DNA from: Perkinsus olseni | Taxonomy: Eukaryota > Perkinsozoa > Perkinsida > Perkinsidae | Direction of reading: 5' to 3' | DNA: 64,000 nt | NCBI GenBank assembly: GCA_013115135.1 | Contig: JABANP010000085.1 | Coordinates: 1 to 64,000, forward strand | Shown here: positions 10,375-21,009 of the stretch, in pieces | Layout of the letters: each line of letters starts with the position of its first letter | How positions within the stretch are numbered: the stretch's first letter is position 1 | Notes under the pieces: generated by a model | Database searches by the model: none | The model's input: the letters and a program-made list of their open reading frames with translations, nothing else | What the model was told of the DNA's origin: nothing | Translations under genes and position numbers: made by a program

Positions 10375-11529
10375 TTACATATAGCGGGCAAAGAGAAAGA
10401 CCTTGCTTGAAGGAGCTGACATTGAAAATCGTGAGGCGGATACCAGGGTCACCCTGGCAGGGTGCCAGAACGCACTACACTCGTCGGACGGACGGACTTC
10501 GCGGCGACTTACAAGCAATCTTTTCGAATCCCGACTTCTCGTATAATCGTATGGCGGGAAGATTGTCCGAGTCCACATGCAGATAGATGGCTATAAGCTT
10601 GGGATGTGTTTGCTCGAGCTGAAGGAAGATCGTCATACAGCTTCATTAAAGCTGAGCTGAGTCGACATCTTCGTCGAGTCTGGGCGCCACAAACGAATTC
10701 AGCAATGGCGATGAGAGACTTACCACCGCGAAAGTATGCGATAGCATTTCCGTGGCGATTCCTCTTCCTCGATAAGCATCGGCCACTTTTAACTGAAAGA
10801 GTTGAGAGCGAATGCAGGGTCATCAGACAGCCGTCAGAAGTGCCCAGCCTACGAAGTAGAGATGTCCGAAGTTTCCTTTGGGTGACCTAGTGCAGCAGGG
10901 GAGGCAGCACAGGGAAGGACGACTAGTTGACGGCCTGCAAGAAATGTGAACTTCTCGGGATCACTACTAGAAGCATATCAATAGGAAGGATCCCCAGGAA
11001 GAATCTTCCTGGAAGATTCTCGGAGAAGATTGCTCTTAAAGTCGCAGTGTCACACGGTATTGCCCAGAAGCAGAGTATGAGAGTCGTTTCAAACAGACCT
11101 CACCTGTCGCCACAGATCGCGTTTCTGTCCTGGGCACTCAAGTGCTTTCCGGGAACGATCATTTGAACAATGCCGACGACAGTCTGAAAGCATGCCGAGT
11201 TGGAACATTCACCGCTTGAGGTGCTCGAGGCTCACAAATACTGGAGTAAACGACACCCGTATTTTAAGCACGACCAGAGTGACGACCCAACCGACCTTCT
11301 GTCCAACGCTTTTAAGATCCACTGCGACGTAACAGATGTTGTCTTTGCAAAACTCGACGGCTTGCCTACCGATGAGGCTCAGGTCGTCGCCAGGTTGATA
11401 ATTACGATAAGTGATATCGCCCGGGAGAGAGCGCAGTATATTCTCTCCCCCGATCTGTGTCACAGGCGATGGCAGATGACCAACTACCATAGGCAAGAGC
11501 AACACAGCAACGTGGACGAGGGATAACAT
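10375..11529 (-). CDS. GNAT-family N-acetyltransferase with signal-like N-terminus (G1)
   Basis: Six exons give 618 coding bases (205 residues) with every phase consistent: 11529-11242, 11183-11104, 10886-10853, 10792-10724, 10618-10513 and 10415-10375. All introns are GT-AG, two with GTAAGT donors. The protein opens with a hydrophobic stretch (MLSLVHVAVLLLPMVVG), then ITYRNYQPGDDL, a usual GNAT start. It continues through GNFGHLYF and LKVADAYRGRGIATEML, which is motif A with the acetyl-CoA pyrophosphate loop RGRGIA. HVDSDNLPAIRLYEKSGFE is motif B, and the end is KVFLFARYM. GNATs transfer an acetyl group from acetyl-CoA to amines. The leader suggests entry into the secretory system, unusual for the family. 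Substrate unknown. Copies at 18072-19198 and 33895-35033 keep the same exons. Confidence 0.85.
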
Positions 11530-11569
11530 TTGTGAAGAGGGTTGAAAACTGAGAGGATTCCTTTTGTCC

Positions 11570-12279
11570 TTATACCGTAGTCCTTTTGCCACACCGAGCA
11601 TCACAATCTACGTCAAAGACCTCAGCTCCCATTTGTCCAATTAGAGCAGACGCTATATAGAATACGCAAGGACCTGAAGTAGAAACGGGACTATCAAGGG
11701 GGCAAACTGTAGGGACGATCAACCCGATTCGGAGCGTTGGAGAAGACTGTGGGCCAGATCTCACCGGCATTAGGTAGGGGGACTTGGTTAAGGTGGCATG
11801 CGAATAACGCCACTAACAAGAACCCCGCAGGGGCAGCAAAGAAGATCCAATGCAGGCTTTCTAGCAAAGGCGAAGGGTTTGAAATTGTACACAACATTCA
11901 GACCAAGTGCCATCGCGAAGAAAGAAGAGGGGATACCCAGTCACCAGCGACGCTTGATATGATTGTAAGAGGGATTAAATTCGACATCAAAATCACTTTC
12001 CATAAGCCAGAGAACTCAGAGACTGGATCTTGACCACCAAAATGGCCGTTCGACTTTACGAGGGTTGTACTTGTCCACATCAGTATCGGCCATGTCGTTG
12101 ATGCCAAACATCATGATGCTGACCGGAAAGGTGAAGTAGAGGAGGCCGAGCCAAAACCTCCACGTCGCTAGAAGGTCCAATCGGCCGCCGAGAGGGAGCA
12201 GATAATACGGCACGATATTGAACCATATAATAGGTCGTGATATCTTCAGATAGAATTTGACGCGGTGTAGGTCTAGCAT
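11570..12279 (-). pseudogene. UbiA-superfamily prenyltransferase relic, copy 3
   Basis: Read from 12279 down, it begins MLDLHRVKFYLKISRPIIW and contains the first motif NDMADTDVDKYNPRK. Frames then change near 12030, 11890 and 11700, with recognisable pieces SEFSGLWKVILMSN, FACHLNQVPLPNAG and the second motif DVDCDARCGKRTTV near 11580-11620. The last membrane segments are missing. It is closer to copy 4 (21010-21717) than to copies 1, 2 and 5. It lies directly upstream of the GNAT gene on the same strand. Confidence 0.8.
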
Positions 12280-12302
12280 TAGACGAAACACGGATGGATC
12301 TA

Positions 12303-13433
12303 CACTATAACTCAGTACAGTGTGGCTATTTGAGACGGCGCTCGAAGGGTGGTAAAACCGGACTCGAGGGGAGTTCGGAGAGAACTTTATCCAGTTGTGG
12401 CTCCGGGGTGAACGTATGTTCCATAGCATGACGAGGAACACACGTGTTCTCTGGGACGAACGTGTGTACCACGAGCAAAGGCACACAAAAAGCAAGGTGG
12501 TTACGTGGTAGCAAAGAAGGTAGTTGTCACTATAGTGCACCACGCTGTAGCTGTTACATAGCGTACACTATAGTCGTCACTATGTTGTCACTATATTGCA
12601 GGTTTCTCTCCCTCTGAAGCGTTATCGGATAGGATAGAGCTAATCCGATTAGCTCTAGGGTGACGCTAGAGTTCGACGCTAGTAGCGTCGTGTTGAGCAA
12701 TGAGTGCTTGATGTGACCCTTATAGTTAACGCAAGCCATCGTACATAGTCATAGGTCTCAGTAGTTCTTCACAGTAAGAGTTCCAAAGACGTGTGAATCA
12801 TATTGAGCTAACATTGAGACTTCTTTCATCCTATTTTTCATATGTCTATGCGTGCTGCTAGCATCGAAAGTATCGCAAGCTTTCAAGTTTCAGCGACGAG
12901 TTGCAACACTCGTGGTGTGGTAGGAGGATCTGCCTTCTCCTATTGGCCAGTGTTCTAGCTGCGAGATATCGATTGTTCGCTATATGTAAATCGACTCCGT
13001 TCGGCCTTACTCCTTTTTCCTTTAAACTTTCTGACTGTGCGGCCCCGTACGTGCGAAGTAGACTGTATTTGGCGGGCGCAAGAGTTTTAAGCGCAGCTTG
13101 TATGTGCATGCGTCGAAGGATCGATTACATTTAGAGTCTTTCGTGGATTCTCTTGTGGATTGTCGTTGACCCGTCTGCCAACTCGTCGACAGCAGCTCAA
13201 CTATTATCTGATATCTAGTTTGAGATTGTGTTACCAGAGTCACTGGCATCGACTACCTATAGTATCAATCGACGACTTGATCACGACGTTGAGGATATCC
13301 GCCCACAGAAGTGTCCTACACTAAGCTTAGCTTAGTAAGCTGTCGATCACATCTTCGCTCAGCTCCCCTCTAGTTCAAATACACCTTTCTTCAAGCGCCG
13401 TTTCAAATAGCCACACTGTACTGAGTTATAGTG
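12303..13433. repeat. TIR element with CACTATA ends between divergent UbiA genes (first)
   Basis: Begins CACTATAACTCAGTACAGTG and ends with the inverse. The inverted ends are about 70 bp with scattered mismatches. It corresponds to 22741-23671 but carries about 220 extra bases (12690-12910). The left ~235 bases also end in CACTATAGTG at 12537, so the structure may be a smaller repeat nested in a larger one. No transposase seen. It occupies the space where two head-to-head promoters would lie. Confidence 0.65.
12690..12912 (-). repeat. Insertion segment shared with 36960-37200
   Basis: This stretch is absent from the matching position in the second divergent UbiA locus (near 23128). A diverged inverted copy lies at 36960-37200 inside the retroelement remnant; both contain CATCGTACATAGTC or its complement and the tract complementary to GGGTCACATCAA. 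It is therefore probably a small mobile or gene-derived segment. No termini or target duplication were resolved. Confidence 0.55.
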
Positions 13434-14044
13434 CATTTTTATAAGCTATGTTATTTGAAGAATTTACTTATTGTTCGGAAAAATCGGTGATCTGTTATTT
13501 AGAGAGGCTCGATCTACCACTGTTCGAGTTCTCAAGTGAAAGAACCCGAAGATTCTGTTGTCTTCATGTCCTGAGCGGATAATAACAACGTCATGTGACG
13601 CTTGGGTATCGGCTTTTCCTTCTCCGCGATACTTTTCGTTTTCATGAGGATGTTGGACTGTCGTTGGTTACACTCCGCTAGGAGGTCTTGAAATAAATAC
13701 TTAAACACCGGGCAGAGGTCGTGTTGGGTTGCAAGAAAAGGTCGAGTCATCAATGCATCCTGCCTGCGGTGATGTAACGTCCATATCGCTGATTCTATCT
13801 TGCTCCGATAACAAGCTACGCTGAAGCTAGCGAGTTAGCCTGAGGAAAGCTTCTCGGCAATCTGTCTGATTGCACTGCATTTCAACGCTACAAAGAGTCT
13901 CCTACTAAGCACATCGGCTAGAGTCTAACTAAGCCGGATTCCGGCTGCCGGAACCGACGTTGGACTGTAAACTCACACACACACGCCGGAGCTAAGCTAA
14001 ATAGTTGATGATGCGAAAACCAAAGGTCAAAGATTGGATTCTAG
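13434..14044 (+). other. Upstream region of UbiA-2
   Basis: Nearly identical to 23672-24279 and to the inverse of 22131-22740. It contains the imperfect hairpin GTTCTCAAGTGAAAGAACCC near 13529 and a CA-rich run near 13973. No gene recognised. Confidence 0.5.
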
Positions 14045-14269
14045 ATGGCAGAGACCGGGTGTTGTGTTCTCAATCAGCCATCCACAGTGATACTAGATGA
14101 CGGATCAGGCAGGTGGGATCGCTACACGATAAACGGCCCGGACGAAAACTCCTCGGAAATCTTCGAAGCTTTCCGTCGAAGATTCATCCTCCCTCAGCTA
14201 GTCTCAGGATTGAACGGTATTATGAAGCAGACGCTCATCTGTCTGGGCCTGGCTGCAGCACCCAGCTAG
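14045..14269 (+). CDS. Conserved small ORF upstream of UbiA-2
   Basis: A 74-residue version of the ORF at 6554, starting MAETGCCVLNQPSTV and keeping DDGSGRWDRYTINGPDENSS. It lacks about ten residues after SSEIFEA through an in-frame 30-base deletion. The open frame persists although the adjacent UbiA copy is broken. Function unknown. Confidence 0.4.
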   Translation: MAETGCCVLNQPSTVILDDGSGRWDRYTINGPDENSSEIFEAFRRRFILPQLVSGLNGIMKQTLICLGLAAAPS

Positions 14270-14371
14270 CTCGCACGATCGCTAGCCTCGGTTGCTTCAA
14301 CGGCTTAGAGAACTCGAACTTGAAGCACACTCTGGCTGTAGTGTGGGTCAATAAACGAAGTAATTCCTCGG

Positions 14372-15322
14372 ATGGTGTATGAGATCGTTTTGACATTCCG
14401 AATCAGGGTAAGTATTCCCCTTCCCGTGCTAGACCTCTCCCGCGTCAACTTCTACTTGAAGCTATCACGGCCCATTATATGGATTACCATCCTGTCGTAT
14501 TATCTCTTCCCTCTCGGCGGTCGATTGGATCTTCTAGCGACGTGGAGGTTTTGGCTCGGCCTCCTCTACTTCACCTTTCCGGTCAGCATCATGATGTTTG
14601 GCATCAATGACGTGGCCGATACCGACGTTGACAAATACAACCCTCGCAAGGCGCACGACTACTTCGGTAACCAGGCCTCTAAGTCTGACCTGTTTGGTCT
14701 ATGAAAAGTGATATTGGTACCCAATATGATACCTCTGGTCGTCATGTCAATCATCACTGCTGACTGGATATTTTACTCTGGTTATTTCATTGTGGCACTC
14801 AGTCTGAACATTTTGTACAACTTGAAGCCCTTCGCCTTCGCAAGGAAGGCTCCTTGGGATCTTCCCTTCACCCCAGTGGGTTTTCTTATTTTGGTTACAC
14901 TCGCATGCCATCTCAATCAAGTGCCTCTACCCAAGGCTGGTAAGTCCAAGCTGGCGAAATTGTCTTCACTATGCGTCACCCTGCCCGACTCGCTGTTCGA
15001 TTTGCCAACTCCCTCAGGCCCCTGCTTATTTTATGCGTCATCAACTCTGACTAACCACATGGTAGCTGAGCTTCTTGACATAGACTGTGATGCTCTTGGC
15101 GGTAAGAGAACTACGGCGGTCGTCATCGGGAAGGCCTACACGTGTGCCTTCATCGGAGCACTGATACTCGTACAGCTCTTGGTGAGTGCGGACTGCTCTC
15201 TGGCGGCCCCTCCACCTTCGAAGTCCAGTTCGTTGTCTCTCAGATACTGACACCTCTATCTAATATCTTTATAGCCATGTTACATTGCGGTGGTGATGCG
15301 TCCATCCTGGTCTCTTATATAA
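14372..15322 (+). pseudogene. UbiA-superfamily prenyltransferase, copy 2, nonsense-broken
   Basis: Very close to copies 1 and 5. It has the first motif NDVADTDVDKYNPRK and the second motif DIDCDALGGKRTTAVVIG. The conserved ATG of MLDLSR is GTG here, leaving only ATG 14372. A TGA replaces a TGG tryptophan codon at 14702-14704 (FGL-stop-KVIL), cutting the protein after about 110 residues. The intron (15182 GTGAGT to ATAG 15274) and the second exon are kept. Changes are few, so loss of function looks recent. Confidence 0.85.
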
Positions 15323-15974
15323 GGCAAAGCTTTTTCAGAGGCCAAGCGGCGTGTCAATCATGGGAAGGGTCCCGCTCTTTCTTACTATCAATGTATGCTA
15401 GATATACAGCCAAGTTCTGTTTCGTTGTCTACGCATTCGTCAAAGGTATCCTGGCGTAGCTCCGCCACCACTTTGAATCTGCTTTGTGATTCACATTGCG
15501 GATTCCATTGGCTCTCGCGGCTGAATCCCGACGAGTTGTTGTGTCGTAGAAGTAAGCGTCCTGCACTAAATAGTTTGGGCACTGTGGTGTTGCAATATCT
15601 GGGTTGCTTGTTAAGAGGATGCCATGAAAATCCTTATCAGAATTTGAGGACTATTACTCCTGTGCCGAAAGTGTATCTCACATGGTGGCTCACCCACACA
15701 GTGGAAGCAGGGACGATGATGTTGGTGACATGATCAGGGACATGGTGGACTACCACTCTGAGTATGGCTGAGTGAGCAGTGCGAAGTTTCAACTGAAGAT
15801 CGAGTCCCTTCAATGATAGGTGCTTGATGCGCGTTGCGTTGAAGCAACATGAGGCCATTATGCCATTGGATTAGACCTCTTAGGTCGACGCTAGTAGGAT
15901 ACAAAGCTGGTCAATTCGAGCATCTTCTCGCCTTCAATGTCATCTCTTGTTGGTTCTGCATCCCAAAAGCAGTT
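15323..15974. other. 3' flank of UbiA-2
   Basis: A second open frame from 15277 to 15459 ends KFCFVVYAFVKGILA, as after copy 1. Bases 15460-15720 match 8000-8260. From 15720 to 15974 nothing is recognised. Confidence 0.4.
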
Positions 15975-16771
15975 GGAGACTATTGAACTGATCAGATCAG
16001 TTCAGATCAGCTAAAACAGATCAGTCTGATCTGTTTTAGCTGATTTAGCGACTACACGCATACTCACGTCCCTCCGAGGAACGAGGTGACGCAGAGGACT
16101 CTACACGTAGACAAGGGAGGCAAAGCTTGGGCCCTCCATTCGTAGACTCAATAGAGCCTACGAAGAGAGTTTAGCGTCTCCTCAATAGAGTTGACTGGTA
16201 AGATGGTGTGGTTGCCCCTCAGCTTGATACGGATGGGAACGCAACATAGAGGGGAATCGGAGCAGCCGCGGCCGAGGCAAACGACGACAAGCAGATTAGC
16301 TGTGTGACGCACGCGTACATAGTCACTTCGAAACCTTTCCGGAAGCAGTTAACCTGGTTAAAGTAACATAACCGGTCGACCCATTACATCACAAGTGGGT
16401 GAATAGCATGTAACGCTGAGAGTGGTGGAGGAATTGAACGGTTCAATGAAATGTTGATCTACAGTACCCGCCATCTAAAGACTGTATTCACTTTGACACG
16501 CACTCAAATTTTCGACTCAGGGGCTGGCATTTTGGATATATAAGTTTTATAACGGAACTCTCGGAGAATTGTCTCTCCTGGTATCCTTGTTTCTCTGTGC
16601 GGACGTCCGAATCCGTCACTGTAGCGAAATTGAATCTAATATTAGTAGACTACTAACGGCGAAATTGATTTCCGCATTTCGTCGAAATTGAACCTACTTC
16701 GGGTGTGCCGGCGAAGTTGACCTTACTAAGGCATATCTTGGCGCGGGTGATCGCTCGCCCTGCGAAATTGG
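15975..16771 (+). repeat. Duplicated block Y, copy 1, with GCGAAATTGA motif array
   Basis: Matches 30825-31800. It opens with overlapping palindromes built from GATCAG and TGATCTG units. It includes a possible TATA element (GATATATAAG near 16534). From 16624 it carries about five spaced copies of a GCGAAATTGA-like motif (near 16624, 16660, 16683, 16712 and 16767). No protein found. In this copy it is joined directly to the middle of the S3 gene remnant. Confidence 0.6.
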
Positions 16772-17086
16772 CCTTGTTCAAATCACATGGCCTTCTCCTC
16801 ACTTGGACGAGCCTGTCCCATTTGTTACATGCAGTGGTTCTGATTTTTACAGCGACGAGTACTCTGTGATCAGGACTCCTGATTCAGGAGGAAACCAAAC
16901 TACTATGAAGCTGATTCAGGAGACGACAAGTTCCTAGCCGACCTCAACGAGAACTGCCAATGTTGCACTATGAAAGATGGCGACCTCTCCACACTTCTGT
17001 ACAACAATAAGACCAACACCATGGTGACTTATTTCTCGGGACAAGCTGTAACTTTGGAGTCTGGCAACTGCGATGACGCGGTTTGA
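16772..17086 (+). pseudogene. Truncated copy of the small secreted protein (S3)
   Basis: The signal peptide and first ~30 residues are gone; the match starts at the CVQITWPS-equivalent (its first bases replaced by block Y) and runs to SGNCDDAV. A 13-base insertion that duplicates local sequence (GACTCCTGATTCA, near 16875) shifts the frame after SDEYSVI. The C-terminal CQCCTMKDGD segment is intact. Flanks match S4. Confidence 0.75.
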
Positions 17087-18071
17087 GCCAGAAGGCGCTT
17101 GAGCAGTGAAGTGGCAGGCGTGGCGATTTCGATTTAGCATGATGGTTTGCCACAGGTTTTGGTCTATCTACAATCCCAACCTGTATGGTGTTTTTTCGTA
17201 AGTTTTTTCTAGTTGATGAATATGAGCCTATTGCTCGCAAAAATCAATAATCTATTATTCAGGGTATTTCTACTCAGCCATGAGGGTCTCTGAGTGAGAG
17301 GACCCGTGGCTGATATCTTGTAGACTACAAGTTGTAGTCCTCAAGTCCGGAGTGCCAACACCATCGATGGTTTCTCGCCGCGTGAAGATGTAGAGTCTAA
17401 TCTGGTCTGCGGTTGTGTAGGAACGTTCGTCTGCATAATCGCCGATTATTAATCGACTCGATGCGCCCAGATTATTGGCCAATCCTTTGGCGTCTTGTGT
17501 TGGAGTCGAAGTTAAGAATGCTAAGGAGATGACCTGCCTGGTGCAGTTGGGTTGGTGGCCTCCCAAGCAACTTGAAGGCCAGACTCTCACCTTTCCATTG
17601 CCTACGATAAACAGCTTCCTCGGCGCGTCTACTAGTGATTAATATCTTAAGCTCATCATCTACTGTCGGAACGCAACATGAGATTGAGTGGGCGAATATA
17701 GCTGAAGAAGACGGATGAAGGCTATGGCGGCCTATCACCCTCTATCTTCACGATCTTTTCTGAGGATCGACTGAATGCGTTGGTGATGAAAAGAAATCTA
17801 CTTAGTGGATGACTATTCGACACCGGTGTAGCCTTGTACCCGCTATCACAGAGTACGAGACGGGACCAAAACATTCAAGAAGAAAATTTCTAGCATGGCA
17901 ATGCCTCCGTTTAGGAGGCATGGCATGTTATGATTAGTATGAGCCGTCGTCGTACGACTGCCAGAGTCACTGAGATCGACAGAATCAGCGAAAGAGGTTG
18001 AGAGGAGGAGAAGTAGCGGGCTCACTTGTACAGCCGAAGGACTGTCTGCTCTTGAGCAAAAGACTGCTACA
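17087..18071. other. Conserved spacer between S3 and G2
   Basis: Copy of the spacer described at 9466-10374, with the same imperfect hairpins near 17285 and 17894. The minus-strand stretch 17738-17472 is open (EEAVYRRQWKGESLAFKLLG), but no family is recognised and frames are not conserved across copies. Confidence 0.4.
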
Positions 18072-19198
18072 TTACATATGGCGGGCAAAGAGGAAGACCT
18101 TGCTTGAAGGCGCTGACATTGAAAATCGTGAGTGAAAACCAGGGTGTCAGAACGCACTACACTCGTGGACGGACGGACTTCGCGGCGACTTACAAGCAAT
18201 CTTTTCGAATCCCGACTTCTCGTATAATCGTATGGCGGGAAGATTGTCCGAGTCCACATGCAGATAGACGGATATAAGCTTGGGATGTGTTTGCTCGAGC
18301 TGAAGGAAGATCGTCATACAGCTTCATTAGAGCTGAACTGAGTCGACATCTTCGTCGAGTCGGGGCGCCACAAACGAATTCAGCAATGGCGATGAGAGAC
18401 TTACCACCGCGAAAGTATGCGATAGCATTTCCGTGGCGATTCCTCTTCCTCGATAAGCATCGGCCACTTTTAACTGAAAGAGTTGAGAGCGAATGCAGGG
18501 TCATCAGATAGCCGTCAGAAGTGCCCAGCCTACGAAGAATAGATGCCCGAAGTTTCCTTTGGGTGCCCTGGTGCAGCAGGGGAGGCAGCACAGGGAAGGA
18601 CGACTAGTTGACGGCCTGCAAGAAATGTGAACTTCTCGGGATCACTACTAGAAGCATGTCAATAGGAAGGATCCCCAGGAAGAATCTTCCTGGAAGATTC
18701 TCGGAGAAGATCTCTCTTAAAGTCGCAGTGTCACACGGTATTGCCCAGAAGCAGAGTATGAGAGTCGTTTCAAACAGACCTCACCTGTCGCCACAGATCG
18801 CGTTTCTGTCCTGGGCACTCAGGTGCTTTCCGGGAACGATCATTTGAACAATGCCGACGACAGTCTGAAAGCATGCCGAGTGGGAACATTCACCGCTTGA
18901 GGTGCTCGAGGCTCACAAATACTGGAATGACCGACAACCGTATCTTAAGCACGACCAGAGTGACGACCCAACCGACCTTCTGTCCAACGCTTTTAAGATC
19001 CACTGCGACGTAACAGATGTTGTCTTTGCAAAACTCGACGGCTTGCCTACCGATGAGGCTCAGGTCGTCGCCAGGTTGATAATTACGATAAGTGATATCG
19101 CCCGGGAGAGAGCGCAGTATATTCTCTGCCACAGGCGATGGCAGATGACCAACTACCATAGGCAAGAGCAACACAGCAACGTGGACGAGGGATAACAT
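18072..19198 (-). CDS. GNAT-family N-acetyltransferase with signal-like N-terminus (G2)
   Basis: Same six-exon layout as G1, with stop at 18072-18074 and start MLSLVHVAVLLLP at 19198. Exon 1 (19198-18923) is 276 bases, 12 fewer than G1, an in-frame loss after HLPSPV. The acceptor before the third exon is CACCAG and gives APKGNFGHLFF. Motif A (YRGRGIATEML) and motif B (HVDSDNLPAIRLYEKSGFE) are kept, and the C-terminus reads KVFLFARHM. No stop or frameshift was seen, so it may be functional. A retroelement fragment now lies upstream instead of a UbiA gene. Confidence 0.8.
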
Positions 19199-19228
19199 TT
19201 TTGAAGAGGGTTGAAAACTGAGAGGATT

Positions 19229-20366
19229 CGGGGCCTACTCCCCGAAGCAAAAGATGTCAACTTCGAGTTGAACTCGACATACCCGAACGACATCACCAAC
19301 GCTGGTGGTCCACCGATTTTCCGGCTTTTGCTAGGCCACTCGGACCACTAGAACTCAAGTACTGATCGGAACTGACCACTAGAAGCGGAAGTACCGGTGA
19401 CTGTAGGTTAGCCGTAGAGGCGTTTGCCTCGACCATTAGAAAGCGTGACGATCGTTACGAATAACAAATTTTGCAAACGGAACCAACTGTCCGCTTTCAG
19501 TACAACCACGAACGATGCGCCGTGATAGCGGATCGACGCTGTCGATCTAGATACGCATTGATGCGCTTCGCTCCGCTGTGCTCGAGACGAGACACTTCCT
19601 CCATGGACTTAGATGGCTTTAGATGATTTAGCACGTCTCTTCCTGTGTGTTGAGTCCTATGTCACCTGATACGCCCGAATGGCTCAACACGCATGCACAC
19701 ACGAATGCGCGGTGTCTACCGGCGACACCAAGGGCGGCGGAGAACGGGGTAGAGGAGTACAGAGCCTCAAAGAATCTTTGGCAAACTCTGATAGGTATTG
19801 ATGTAATGGGGAAGGGATAACTAGGCTACTGGATGATAGGAGTCCAGGAGCGAGCGGGGAAGGGGGGAAGCAATAAGGAAGGCAGCGACAGAAGGTTTGC
19901 ATACGGGACAGAGGACGCTCACTAAGAGACCACCGTGTTACGCTCCGTCTATGTTTATGCGTGCAGAGCAGTCTGGGCAATAGCTCTTTCATAAGATCCA
20001 TCTCACAAGCTCCCTTTGGCCTTGTGTTCCACGTATGAGTAAGAAGAATACAACAGATGGTGGAGAACCCGCTGGCACTCCTCCTACGTCAGCTACTACC
20101 CCCTGCGTTATCATCAGACCATCCTGCCAAAGATTCTGAGAGCGGCACATCTGCTACGCCGACTACAGAGGTTCAAGACATTCTCAATTACCTCGGACTA
20201 CAAAACACGGACCAGCTAGCCTACGTCACTGATCAAGACATCATCTCGAGGTCCCTCACTCATCCTCTCGATCTACTCGCTCGTATCTCTTATCAACAAG
20301 TAGTAGCTGGATTCCGTAAGCTCCGAAGTGATACTTCAACTTTGTCTACCTCTATTGTCGCATACT
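19229..20366 (+). mobile_element. Retroelement fragment, 5' region plus start of gag
   Basis: Nearly identical to 35064-36193. It begins at GGGGCCTACTCCCC just after the GNAT upstream region and ends inside gag at CTATTGTCG, where the sequence jumps to a second partial GNAT copy. The leader contains TGTTGAG ... CTCAACA inverted around 19648-19690. No long terminal repeats were identified. Confidence 0.65.
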
Positions 20367-20368
20367 AG
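20035..20368 (+). pseudogene. Truncated, frameshifted gag fragment
   Basis: The ATG at 20035 corresponds to the gag start at 35870. One extra C in the run near 20100 (TACCCCCTGCG against TACCCCTGCG) shifts the frame after about 20 codons. The downstream part (KDSESGTSATPTTEVQDILN to DTSTLSTSIV) matches the gag at 35870 until the break at 20362. Confidence 0.75.
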
Positions 20369-20369
20369 A

Positions 20370-20969
20370 AGCATATCAATAGGAAGGATCCCCAGGAAGA
20401 ATCTTCCTGCCAGGAAGATTATGTGATCATCAGATAGCCAGGAAGTTCCTGGAAGATTCTCGGAGAAGATTTCTCTTTAAGTCGCCGTGTCACACGGTAT
20501 TGCCCAGAAGCAGAGTATGAGAGTCGTTTCAAACAGACCTCACCTGTCGCCACAGATCGCGTTTCTGTCCTGGGCACTCAGGTGCTTTCCGGGAACGATC
20601 ATTTGAACAATGCCGACGACAGTCTGAAAGCATGCCGAGTGGGAACATTCACCGCTTGAGGTGCTCGAGGCTCACAAATACTGGAATGACCGACAACCGT
20701 ATCTTAAGCACGACCAGAGTGACGACCCAACCGACCTTCTGTCCAACGCTTTTAAGATCCACTGCGACGTAACAGATGTTGTCTTTGCAAAACTCGACGG
20801 CTTGCCTACCGATGAGGCTCAGGTCGTCGCCAGGTTGATAATTACGATAAGTGATATCGCCCGGGAGAGAGCGCAGTATATTCTCTCCCCCGATCTGTGT
20901 CACAGGCGATGGCAGATGACCAACTACCATAGGCAAGAGCAACACAGCAACGTGGACGAGCGATAACAT
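20370..20969 (-). pseudogene. 5' fragment of GNAT gene (G4)
   Basis: Exon 1 (20969-20682) and exon 2 match G1, including MLSLVHVAVLLLP and ITYRNYQPGDDL. The copy ends inside the following intron, where it is fused to the gag fragment at about 20366. Motifs A and B are missing, so it cannot be an acetyltransferase. It lies directly downstream of minus-strand UbiA copy 4, as G1 does of copy 3, so this is the remnant of the original G position in this cassette. Confidence 0.8.
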
Positions 20970-21009
20970 TTGTGAAGAGGGTTGAAAACTGAGAGGATTC
21001 CTTTTGTCC

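Larger units (their letters stand above)
8998..11560. repeat. Segmental duplication copy 1 (S + G block)
   Basis: This block, from the S-gene upstream region through the GNAT gene, recurs at about 16772-19228 and 31806-35063 with high identity. After the shared GAAAACTGAGAGGATTC the copies part: here and at 20998 the sequence runs into a minus-strand UbiA, while at 19228 and 35063 it runs into a gag-bearing retroelement. Confidence 0.8.

Noticed and set aside
10606..10890. Plus-strand frame of about 94 codons, repeated at 18287 and 34110
   Set aside because: Antisense to three GNAT exons and two introns with clear splice sites; no domain in the plus-strand frame.
11200..11526. Open frame of 108 codons on the plus strand, conserved in all copies of the S+G block
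   Set aside because: It is antisense to GNAT exon 1 and part of the next intron. Conservation is explained by the GNAT coding sequence and recent duplication.
12303..12537. CACTATA-ended repeat as a true CACTA transposon
   Set aside because: No transposase and no verified 2-3 bp duplication; terminal similarity alone is not enough, so it is listed only as a repeat.
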